A DNA stretch of 64,000 bases. Source: Marinobacterium aestuarii (GTDB lineage Bacteria; Pseudomonadota; Gammaproteobacteria; Pseudomonadales; Balneatricaceae). The notes under the pieces are model-generated. The model saw only the letters and a program-made list of their open reading frames with translations. It was not told the origin of the DNA and ran no database searches. The stretch is taken from assembly GCF_001651805.1 (NCBI RefSeq), contig NZ_CP015839.1, positions 496,001 through 560,000 of the forward strand, written 5' to 3'. Every line of letters starts with the position of its first letter. Position 1 is the stretch's first letter. Both the position numbers and the translations under genes were made by a program. This document shows positions 34,553 through 43,400 of this stretch, in pieces.

Positions 34553-35878
34553 ATGGTATCCGATCTGCAGGGCAACTCACTTTCCGGCGCCACCACCGCG
34601 GCGCTGGATCTCTATGAAGGGGCCAACCGTGCCTTCAACCTCTATCGGGGGGACCCGATAGGTCTGATTGATGGCGCTATACAGGCCGCACCCGATTTTG
34701 CCATGGCTCATATTCTCAAGGCCTATCTGTATGGCGTGGCGACGGAACCTGATGCCACCCTGGAGGCCCAGGCGATTCTCGCGCGCGCCAAAACGTTGTC
34801 GCTGGACGAGCGCGAGATGTCCCATATCGGCGTGCTGGAACTTTTGTTGGCGGGCAACTGGACGGCGGCGGCGCTGGCGCTCGACAAACACAATATCAAC
34901 TATCCGCTGGATCTGGTCGGGCTCCAGTGCGGGCACCTGATGGATTTCTACCGGGCCTGCGGCCGGAACCTGCGGGATCGTATCACCCGTGTACTGCCCA
35001 AGTGGTCGGCGGCGGTTCCGGGTTATTCGATTGTGCAGGGCATGTATGCGTTCGGGCTGGAAGAGTGCGGCGACTATGGCCGCGCCGAAGCGACAGGGCG
35101 CCAGGCAATCGCCCTCGAGCCGCTGGATTGCTGGGCCCACCATGCTGTCGCCCATGTGATGGAGATGCAGGGGCGGGCCGAGGACGGAGTTGGCTGGATG
35201 CGTACCCGTGAAGCCTGCTGGTCCGGTGAGGACAACTTTTTCCGCGTCCACAACTGGTGGCACCTGTCGCTCTATCATCTGGACCTGGGAAATATCGACG
35301 AGGCGCTCAGGCTCTACGATGGGCCTGTCCGTGCAGATCGCAGCCAGGTGGCACTCGATATGGTCGATGCGTCTGCGCTCTTGTGGCGACTGTCACTGCT
35401 CGGCCGTGACCTGTCGGATCGCTGGCAGGAACTGGCAGAGGTCTGGGATCAGCATGCCGATGGCAGGCTCTATCCCTTCAACGACTGGCATGCCGTTATG
35501 GCCTATCTGGGGAGCGGGCGCGACCAGGATGTCGAACGCATAGTCACCGCGTTTCGCGCAGAGCAGGGCGAGGCGCCGGAGGTTGCACGCTGGGCCCGGC
35601 ATACCGGCTTGCCGCTGGTGGAAGGCTTTGTTGCCTTCTGGCGGGGGGATTACGCAACCGCCGCGGAGCGGCTCCAGGGCGCGCGCTTTATCGTCAACAG
35701 TTTTGGTGGCAGCCATGCGCAGCGGGACATTATTGACTGGACCCTGACGGAAGCGGCGGTGCGCGGCGGCATGAAGCACCTGGCCGAGGCCCTGGTCAAC
35801 GAACGGCAGGCACTGAAGCCACACAGCCGTGTAAATCGCGGCTTTCTGACTCGGCTGCACCAAAGCTGGAGCCATTGA
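34553..35878 (+). CDS. TTC38-like tetratricopeptide repeat protein
   Basis: Soluble, cytoplasmic, all-helical protein of 441 residues with TPR-type repeats. Motifs such as AHILKAYLYG, WAHHAVAHVMEMQGR, HNWWHLSLYHLDLG and ERQALKPHSR are those of the conserved tetratricopeptide repeat protein 38 family shared by bacteria and animals. Its molecular function is not known. The ATG at 34553 is preferred to a GTG 15 codons upstream because AGGAG lies 9 bases before it. It sits inside the hut cluster, between the carrier and hutI, so a link to amino-acid catabolism is possible. Confidence 0.78.
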   Translation: MVSDLQGNSLSGATTAALDLYEGANRAFNLYRGDPIGLIDGAIQAAPDFAMAHILKAYLYGVATEPDATLEAQAILARAKTLSLDEREMSHIGVLELLLAGNWTAAALALDKHNINYPLDLVGLQCGHLMDFYRACGRNLRDRITRVLPKWSAAVPGYSIVQGMYAFGLEECGDYGRAEATGRQAIALEPLDCWAHHAVAHVMEMQGRAEDGVGWMRTREACWSGEDNFFRVHNWWHLSLYHLDLGNIDEALRLYDGPVRADRSQVALDMVDASALLWRLSLLGRDLSDRWQELAEVWDQHADGRLYPFNDWHAVMAYLGSGRDQDVERIVTAFRAEQGEAPEVARWARHTGLPLVEGFVAFWRGDYATAAERLQGARFIVNSFGGSHAQRDIIDWTLTEAAVRGGMKHLAEALVNERQALKPHSRVNRGFLTRLHQSWSH

Positions 35879-36162
35879 ATAGGTGGACCTGCCGCAAATG
35901 GTTTACCCGTGATCGGATAACCGGCAAGGTTTGATCGTGCCTTTTTCCCGTAAGTGATGACCGGTGCCCAAGCAGGCACTGGCCTTGGTGCGTCTCAAAA
36001 ATACAGATATATACATATGTTTCTGGCAGCGCGGGATGTCGATTGCCAGGGCACAGTGCAGCTTACCCAGAACGTGCCCGAAACCCGTGTCGGCGCTGGC
36101 GTTGCAGCCAACAATAACCTTAACAACGGCAACCTGAGTCAGAACTTTTCGCAAGAAAAGAT
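35879..36162. other. Spacer upstream of hutI, with a degenerate HutC site
   Basis: Non-coding 349-base gap between the TPR gene and hutI. Besides the main promoter at its 3' end, it holds GATATATACA (36006-36015), matching 8 of 10 bases of the HutC core. No other feature is apparent. Confidence 0.35.
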
Positions 36163-36202
36163 TTGACCTCCCAAATTCTTGTGATATACATATGTATATA
36201 CA
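36163..36202 (+). promoter_or_regulatory. hutIGU promoter with HutC operator
   Basis: -35 TTGACC (36163-36168), 16 bases, -10 TATACA (36185-36190). The palindrome ATATACATATGTATAT (36184-36199) and the core TGTATATACA (36193-36202) cover the -10 and the expected transcript start near 36197. Confidence 0.65.
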
Positions 36203-36227
36203 AACTATTAACCCCAAGGTGAACGCA

Positions 36228-37457
36228 GTGTTCGATACCTGTGAGCGAATCTGGATCAATGCAAACCTCGCGACCTTCGATGCCGCTGTCCAGGCGAGCT
36301 ACGGTGCCTTGGCTGCCCAGGCGATAGGCGTGCGTGACGGCTGTATAGCCGCCATAGCCCCCATGTCTGCCTTTGATGCGTCTGCGGTATCGGCCGAAAT
36401 TATCGATGCCCGCGGTGGCTGGATGACGCCGGGCCTGGTGGATGCGCATACCCATCTGGTGTTTGCCGGCAGTCGGGCGCAGGAGTTCGAGCAGCGCCTC
36501 AAGGGCGCCAGCTACGAAGAGATCGCCCGCAATGGTGGCGGCATTATATCTACCGTGCGTGCCACCCGCAGCGCCACCGTTGCGGAGCTGGTTCGCCTGT
36601 CCGAGCCGCGCTTGCAGGCGCTGATGCGCGAGGGCGTGACCTCGGTCGAGATCAAGTCCGGTTATGGCCTGAGCCTTGAAGATGAGCTGAAAATGCTGCG
36701 GGCGGCACGCCGGCTGGGTGAGCGCAACGCGGTGCGGGTATCGACCTCGCTGCTGGCCGCCCATGCGCTGCCGCCGGAGTTTGCCGACAACGCCGATGGC
36801 TATATCGACTTGATCTGCAACGAGATTATCCCGGCCGCCGTGGCTGAAGGCCTGGTGGATGCGGTGGATGTCTTCTGCGAAAGCATCGCCTTTTCACCGG
36901 CCCAGTGCGAGCGCGTGTTCAAGGCCGCGCAGCAGCATGGTCTGGGTATCCGTGCCCATGTCGAACAGCTGTCGAATCTGCATGGGGCTGCGCTGGCCGC
37001 CCGCTACGGCGCCTGGTCCGTTGATCATCTGGAGTGGCTCGACGAAGAGGGCGTCCAGGCCATGGCCGCATCCGGCACTGTTGCCACCCTTTTGCCGGGC
37101 GCTTTTTACTTCCTGCGCGATACCCGGGTGCCGCCCATCGACCTGCTGCGTCAGCACGGCGTCGGCATGGCGGTGGCGACGGACCTGAACCCAGGCTCCT
37201 CACCGCTGGCGTCCATTCGCTTGGCGATGAACATGGCTTGCACCCTGTTCCGCCTGACACCGGAAGAAGCCCTGGCCGGCTGTACCCGTTTTGGCGCCAG
37301 GGGACTGGGGCTAGAGGGCAAGGTCGGTGAGCTCAAGGTCGGCATGCAGGCGGATATGGTGCTTTGGGATATCGATCATCCGGCAGAACTCGCCTATCAG
37401 TTTGGCGTCAATCTGGTGCGCGAACGCATCCTGGCAGGGGAGGTGCACAATGTTTGA
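36228..37457 (+). CDS. hutI: Imidazolonepropionase
   Basis: Cytoplasmic metal-dependent amidohydrolase of 409 residues, third step of histidine degradation (imidazolone propionate to formiminoglutamate). The metal motif HTHLVF in TPGLVDAHTHLVFAGSRAQEF, the segment VEIKSGYGLSLEDELKMLR and the C-terminal ATDLNPGSSP are diagnostic. The GTG at 36228 with AAGGTG upstream is chosen as start. An in-frame ATG at 36192 lies inside the promoter/operator, upstream of the predicted transcript start, so it is unlikely to be used. It overlaps hutG by 8 bases. Confidence 0.93.
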   Translation: MFDTCERIWINANLATFDAAVQASYGALAAQAIGVRDGCIAAIAPMSAFDASAVSAEIIDARGGWMTPGLVDAHTHLVFAGSRAQEFEQRLKGASYEEIARNGGGIISTVRATRSATVAELVRLSEPRLQALMREGVTSVEIKSGYGLSLEDELKMLRAARRLGERNAVRVSTSLLAAHALPPEFADNADGYIDLICNEIIPAAVAEGLVDAVDVFCESIAFSPAQCERVFKAAQQHGLGIRAHVEQLSNLHGAALAARYGAWSVDHLEWLDEEGVQAMAASGTVATLLPGAFYFLRDTRVPPIDLLRQHGVGMAVATDLNPGSSPLASIRLAMNMACTLFRLTPEEALAGCTRFGARGLGLEGKVGELKVGMQADMVLWDIDHPAELAYQFGVNLVRERILAGEVHNV

Positions 37458-38421
37458 TCCTGCTTGTAGCCTGGAAAATTTCAGCGACCTCTGGAGCGGC
37501 CGCATCGATGCGGACGAGCCGGCGCAACTCGCCACGCGCCTGCACCAGGTGATTGCACCGCTGCAGGACGAAAGCCCCGCAGGCCTGGCGATTGTGGGTT
37601 TCTGTTCCGATGAAGGCGTGCGCCGCAACAAGGGACGTGTGGGTGCCTGCCAGGCGCCGGACCTGTTGCGCAAGGCTTTGGCCAACATGCCCTGGGACCC
37701 CAGGCGTGCCGCCTGGGATGCCGGCAATGTGGTGTGCCAGGCCGAGCAGCTTGAAAGCGCGCACCAGGCCCTGGCCGATCGGGTGCAGCACTGTCTGGCC
37801 GCCGGGCACTTCCCGCTGGTGCTGGGCGGCGGTCACGAAGTGGCCTACGGCAGCTGGCTGGGGCTGGCGCAGCACTGCGAATCCCGGGCGCGCGCAGGCC
37901 AGGCACTGCCGCGTATCGGCATTATCAACTTCGATGCCCACTTTGATCTGCGCCTGGACACTCATGGCTGCAGCTCCGGCACACCCTTTTACCAGATCGC
38001 GCAGCGCTGCGAGCAGCAGGGCTGGGATTTCCGCTATTGCTGCCTGGGCGTGAGTGAATTGTCGAATACATCCGCGCTGTTTCGGCGCGCGGATGAACTG
38101 AATGTCAGCTATCGCCGCGATAGCGACATGGGGCTCAACCAGCTGGATGAGGCCCGTACGCAGCTCGAACGCTTTATGGATGACTGTGACCTGCTGTACC
38201 TGACCATAGACCTGGATGTACTGCCGGCGAGTATTGCGCCTGGCGTCAGTGCACCGGCGCCCCGGGGCCTGGGTCTGGATGTTCTGGAACCCCTGATTGA
38301 GTCAGTCCGGCAAACCGGAAAACTCACACTTGCCGATGTCGCGGAATATAACCCGACTTTCGATATTGATAACTGGACCGCCCGAGTAGCCGCGCGTCTT
38401 CTCCACTGTATTGTTAAATGA
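37450..38421 (+). CDS. hutG: Formimidoylglutamase (arginase family)
   Basis: Mn2+-dependent ureohydrolase of 323 residues that converts N-formiminoglutamate to glutamate and formamide. Arginase-family metal motifs are complete: [15 protein letters not shown] and [18 protein letters not shown]. The start has an excellent GGGGAGG site 6 bases upstream and overlaps the end of hutI, so translation is coupled. Because HutG releases formamide directly, no HutF/formylglutamate branch is required. Confidence 0.92.
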   Translation: MFDPACSLENFSDLWSGRIDADEPAQLATRLHQVIAPLQDESPAGLAIVGFCSDEGVRRNKGRVGACQAPDLLRKALANMPWDPRRAAWDAGNVVCQAEQLESAHQALADRVQHCLAAGHFPLVLGGGHEVAYGSWLGLAQHCESRARAGQALPRIGIINFDAHFDLRLDTHGCSSGTPFYQIAQRCEQQGWDFRYCCLGVSELSNTSALFRRADELNVSYRRDSDMGLNQLDEARTQLERFMDDCDLLYLTIDLDVLPASIAPGVSAPAPRGLGLDVLEPLIESVRQTGKLTLADVAEYNPTFDIDNWTARVAARLLHCIVK

Positions 38422-38432
38422 GGCCTATAAAA

Positions 38433-40106
38433 ATGACCAATACCCGTCGCGACACCAGCCGTGTCATCAAGGCACCCACCGGCAGCGAAATTACCTGCAA
38501 GAGCTGGCTGACCGAAGCCGCCATGCGCATGCTGATGAACAACCTGCACCCCGACGTGGCCGAGCGCCCGGAAGAACTGGTGGTGTACGGTGGCATCGGT
38601 CGCGCCGCCCGTAACTGGGAATGCTACGACAAGATCGTGGAAGTGCTGCAGCGCCTTGAGGATGACGAAACCCTGCTGGTCCAGTCCGGCAAGCCGGTGG
38701 GCGTGTTCAAGACCCACGCCGATGCGCCCCGCGTGCTGATCGCCAACTCTAACCTGGTACCCCATTGGGCGACCTGGGAACACTTCAACGAGCTGGATAA
38801 GAAAGGCCTGATGATGTACGGCCAGATGACCGCCGGTTCCTGGATCTACATCGGCTCCCAGGGCATAGTCCAGGGCACCTATGAGACCTTCGTCGCCATG
38901 GCCAAACAGCACTTCGGTGGCGATGCGTCCGGACGCTGGGTGCTGACCGGTGGTCTTGGCGGCATGGGTGGCGCTCAGCCGCTGGCCGCCACCATGGCCG
39001 GCTTCTCCTGCATCACCGTTGAGTGTGACGAGACCCGCATCGATTTCCGTCTGCGTACCCGCTATGTCGACAAGAAGGCCTACAGCCTGGACGAAGCGCT
39101 GCAGATGATCGACGACGCCAAGGCCAATGGCCAGGCCATTTCCATAGGCCTGCTGGGCAACTGCGCCGATGTGTTCCCGGAACTGGTTGCGCGCGGCATT
39201 ACGCCGGACGTAGTCACCGACCAGACCAGCGCCCATGACCCGCTGAACGGCTACCTGCCCCAGGGCTGGACCATGGAATACGCCGCCGAAATGCGTCTGA
39301 AAGATGAAGCCGCAGTGGTGGATGCTGCCAAGGAATCCATGGCCGTGCAGGTACGGGCAATGCTGGCGCTGCAGGCGCGCGGTGCCGCCACCACCGACTA
39401 CGGCAACAATATCCGTCAGATGGCGAAAGAGAAGGGCGTCGAGAATGCCTTCGACTTCCCGGGCTTTGTGCCGGCTTACATTCGTCCGCTGTTCTGCGAA
39501 GGCATAGGGCCCTTCCGCTGGGTGGCGCTGTCCGGTGATCCGGAAGATATCTACAAGACCGATCAGAAGGTGAAGGAACTGATTCCGGACGATGCCCACC
39601 TGCACAACTGGCTGGACATGGCGCGCGAGCGCATCGCCTTCCAGGGTCTGCCGGCACGTATCTGCTGGGTTGGCCTGAAGGACCGTGCCCGTCTGGCGCT
39701 GGCGTTCAATGAAATGGTACGTAACGGCGAGCTCAAGGCACCGGTCGTTATTGGCCGTGACCACCTGGACTCCGGTTCCGTGACCAGCCCCAACCGCGAA
39801 ACCGAAGCCATGAAAGACGGCTCCGATGCCATCTCCGACTGGTCGCTGCTGAATGCACTGCTCAGCACGGCAGGCGGCGCCACCTGGGTCTCCCTGCACC
39901 ACGGCGGCGGTGTCGGCATGGGCTTCAGCCAGCACGCTGGCATGGTCATAGTGGCTGATGGCACCGAAGCGGCGGACAAGCGTCTGGGCCGCGTGCTGCG
40001 CAATGATCCGGGTACCGGTGTCATGCGTCACGCCGACGCCGGTTACGACCTGGCCATCGACTGCGCCAAAGAGCAGGGCCTCGACCTGCCCATGCTCGAA
40101 GGCTAA
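38433..40106 (+). CDS. hutU: Urocanate hydratase (urocanase)
   Basis: NAD+-containing hydratase of 557 residues, second step of histidine degradation (urocanate to imidazolone propionate). Urocanase features include [19 protein letters not shown], the NAD-binding [13 protein letters not shown] and the active-site cysteine region [13 protein letters not shown]. The ATG at 38433, with GAGG 9 bases upstream, gives the usual family length; an ATG at 38418 overlapping the hutG stop is an alternative. Unlike most hut operons, histidine ammonia-lyase (hutH) does not follow. Confidence 0.94.
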   Translation: MTNTRRDTSRVIKAPTGSEITCKSWLTEAAMRMLMNNLHPDVAERPEELVVYGGIGRAARNWECYDKIVEVLQRLEDDETLLVQSGKPVGVFKTHADAPRVLIANSNLVPHWATWEHFNELDKKGLMMYGQMTAGSWIYIGSQGIVQGTYETFVAMAKQHFGGDASGRWVLTGGLGGMGGAQPLAATMAGFSCITVECDETRIDFRLRTRYVDKKAYSLDEALQMIDDAKANGQAISIGLLGNCADVFPELVARGITPDVVTDQTSAHDPLNGYLPQGWTMEYAAEMRLKDEAAVVDAAKESMAVQVRAMLALQARGAATTDYGNNIRQMAKEKGVENAFDFPGFVPAYIRPLFCEGIGPFRWVALSGDPEDIYKTDQKVKELIPDDAHLHNWLDMARERIAFQGLPARICWVGLKDRARLALAFNEMVRNGELKAPVVIGRDHLDSGSVTSPNRETEAMKDGSDAISDWSLLNALLSTAGGATWVSLHHGGGVGMGFSQHAGMVIVADGTEAADKRLGRVLRNDPGTGVMRHADAGYDLAIDCAKEQGLDLPMLEG

Positions 40107-40119
40107 GTCCCCCGCGATA

Positions 40120-40152
40120 CAGACAGAGGCGGCGTGGCGTCGCCTCTGTCTG
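40120..40152 (+). terminator. Hairpin after hutU
   Basis: Perfect 12-bp stem CAGACAGAGGCG / CGCCTCTGTCTG around a 9-base loop, only 14 bases past the hutU stop. The T-tract is poor, so it may stabilise the 3' end or act with the second hairpin downstream. Confidence 0.65.
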
Positions 40153-40192
40153 CTTTGCAGATCCTTTGTTGTTGGTATTGCTCTTTACGCAC

Positions 40193-40233
40193 CGGCTGGC
40201 GCTGATACGCACATATCCGCCAGCCGTTTTTTT
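40193..40233 (+). terminator. Second, canonical terminator of the hut operon
   Basis: Stem CGGCTGGCG / CGCCAGCCG followed by seven T residues. It backs up the first hairpin and isolates the hut operon from the glutamate dehydrogenase gene. The rest of the 321-base gap (40107-40427) shows nothing else recognisable. Confidence 0.85.
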
Positions 40234-40427
40234 AACTGTCTGTTTGTTTCAAGTACTCATTCGACTGCCGCCTTCAGGCCTGTGAGGCCGCAATCGAATG
40301 GGAACCTGGCAAGCCCTGAATTCAGAGCCCCGCGCGGCCTGTCTGCTGGGCCGCTGCCGATCCCGCACCGTTTACCTCTTGAAAGTTGTTTGTGTGGAAT
40401 AATCCAAGGGTTGAGGGCGGTACAAAA

Positions 40428-43400
40428 GTGATAGTCCAAGCGGCAAAAAGAAAACAACAAGCCATTGCCAGCATGCTGATGGCAATCTCCGATCAAAACC
40501 AGACTCAGGAACCACGGGCGTCGCAACTGGCATCCCTGTGCAGGCTGCTGTTCGAGGGTATAGACCCTGAGGCGCTGGCCAGCCGCGATGCGAGTGCGCA
40601 GCTGGCATCGGTATCGGAGTTGCTCGGCTTTATTGAATATCGTCAGGCATCAGAGGCGCTTGTACGCGTCTTTAATCCCGAGCCTGCCGCGCTTGGTACC
40701 GAGCCAGGGGGCGGTGCGACCCGGCTGAAAAGTCATTCGATCGTGGATGTTGTCCTGGAGGACAGGCCCCACCTGGTGGCTTCACTTGGTCTGGCGCTGC
40801 AATGCGCAGGCATTGCCGTGCAGCAGGTGATTCATCCGGTGGTCGCGGTGCAGCGCGATACACAGGGACGGCTGGTCTCACTGCAGGCACCCTGTGCCGG
40901 CGCGAACTGCGAAGCCATAGTGCGCTTCGAGATCGAGCACCTGAGCGAGGCTGCCAGGCGCACGGCGCTTGAGCAGCGTCTCGCTGAAGTCATCGAAGAC
41001 GTGCGCATGCTGGCGTGTGATGCCGCGGCTATGGGACAGCGCCTGAGCGATGCCATCAATGCCACGGCGCAGCGGCTGTCTGGCGTACAGCCGGATAATG
41101 CTCAGCTACAGGAAACGCTGGATTACCTGCGCTGGCTCAGGGACGGTCACTTTACCCTGGTAGGCGCTGCCAGCTACAGCTTGAGCTTCATCGCGGCGGA
41201 TCGATGCCAGCTGTCACTGGATGCCGCCAGCCGGCTTGGCATTCTGCGTTTCGAGCGTCACTTCCCCGTCGAGAAAAAGCAGATTGAATTGTCGGCCTAC
41301 CTCTCTGGCCTGATGTGCAACGCCAACCCGCTGATGCTGACCAAATCGACCTACAGTGCCCCTGTGGTGCGTGAAGGTCACCTGGATTATGTGGGTGTGA
41401 AACAGTACGGCAGCGATGGTCAGGTGATCGGCGAACAGCGCTTCTTTGGTCTCTATGATGCGAGGGTCTATGGCACGGCCGCCAGCGAGGTGCCGCTGCT
41501 GCGTTTTCGACTCGCCCAGTTAAAGGCCGCCATCAATGCCCCGGCTGACAGTTTTCGCGCGCGCCTGCTCGAACGCATTCTGGATCAGTATCCCCGGGAC
41601 GAGCTGCTGCAAAGTACGCTTGAAGATCTGCAGGAAACTCTGTGCGGCATGCTGGAGGCCCATGACCGTCCGCGGCTGCGGCTGTTCACCCGGCTGGATG
41701 CTTACGGCCGCTTCGTCAGCGCCCAGGTGCTGTTGCCACGTGACAAATTCAATAGCGGTATGCGCCGTCGCGTGCAGGACATCTTGCTGCAGGCGCTGGG
41801 TGGGCTTGATGCCGAGTATCGGGTCGGTGATCTTGATGGCCTGCTGGTGGCCATTCAGTATCGTATTCACACCCGGGATGCACGCCAGCTGCAGATCGAC
41901 AGCCAGGCGCTTGAAGCCCGCCTGAGCCAGGCGCTATTGAGCTGGGATGAGCAGTTGTGTAGCGCGCTGGCCGCCGTTGCGGGAGAGGGCCGTGTCGGGC
42001 CACTGTTTGAGCGTTACGCCACGCGCTTGCCAGCGGGTTATCGTGCCGATACGGCACCGGCCTGCGCGGTGGCTGACATCCTGCGCCTTGCGGCGCTAGA
42101 GCCTGTGCCCGGTGACTCTTCGGCGAAGCCCAGGCTCGCCTGCGTGCTCAGCGGTGCTGAAACTGGCGCCGCGACCGCCTGGCAATTCAAGCTCTATGGC
42201 TGGGGCCCTGCACCGGTGTTATCCGATGTACTGCCCATTCTGGAGAATCTGGGCGTGCGCGTGCTCGAGGCCCGACCCTGCCATCTGACCGAGCGCACCG
42301 ATGGCGCTGGCGGCTCTTCTGGCAATTCTGCTGCCGATTCTGTGGTGCTGGATCAGCCCGGCTGGATTCTGGACTTCGGCGTTAGCGCGCTGCTGCCGGA
42401 TGCGACCATGACTGAATTGCAAAACGCTGATCTGAAAACGCGCTTTGAGGCCGCATTTGAAGCGCTCTGGAGCCAGCAGGCCGAGAACGACGGCTATAAC
42501 CGCCTGGTCGCGGCGGCGGGCCTCGGCTGGCGTCAGATTGTGGTGCTGCGCGCCATCGGCGCTTATCTGGGGCAGATCAAACTGCCATTTTCCCAGTCCT
42601 ATCTGCAGGATACGCTGGCGCGTAACAATGATATAGCCGCCATGCTGAGTGGGCTGTTCGAGGCCCGCTTTGACCCCTGCCATGATCCCGACAGGGTTTC
42701 GCACGGGGCGTTGCAGCACCGGCTTGATGTACTGGAGGAATCGCTGGATGGGGTGCAGAGTCTTGATGAAGACCGCATTCTGCGTGCTTTTCTGGCCGTT
42801 ATTCAGGCGGTAACGCGGACCAATTTCTTCCAGCGCTGCGACAAGGGTCTGTACAGGGATTATCTGTCCCTCAAGCTGAGTCCCGGCAGTATCCCGGCTA
42901 TTCCCAAGCCCTGCCCGCTGTTTGAAATCTTTGTCTATTCGCCCCGCGTTGAAGGTGTCCACCTGCGGGGCGGCAAGGTCGCTCGCGGCGGCCTGCGCTG
43001 GTCTGACCGGCGTGAAGACTACCGCACCGAAGTACTGGGGCTGCTCAAGGCCCAGATGGTCAAGAATGCGGTCATAGTGCCGCAAGGGTCCAAGGGCGGT
43101 TTCTTCTGCAAGCGCCTGGGGCAGAATAACCCGGCTGCCATGCAGCAGGAGGCCATCGGTTGTTATCAGACCTTTATCCGCGCCCTGCTGGATGTAACGG
43201 ATAACCTGGTGGACGGCGAGGTGGTCCCACCGAATGGCGTGGTGCGTCACGACGATGATGACCCTTACCTGGTGGTTGCCGCCGACAAGGGCACCGCAAC
43301 TTTTTCCGATATAGCCAACGCCATCTCCAAGGACTATGGTTTCTGGCTGGGCGATGCCTTTGCCTCGGGTGGCGGCAACGGCTACGACCACAAAAAAATG

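Noticed and set aside
38109-40031. 640-codon open frame opposite hutU
   Set aside because: Antisense shadow of a highly conserved urocanase with unambiguous motifs.
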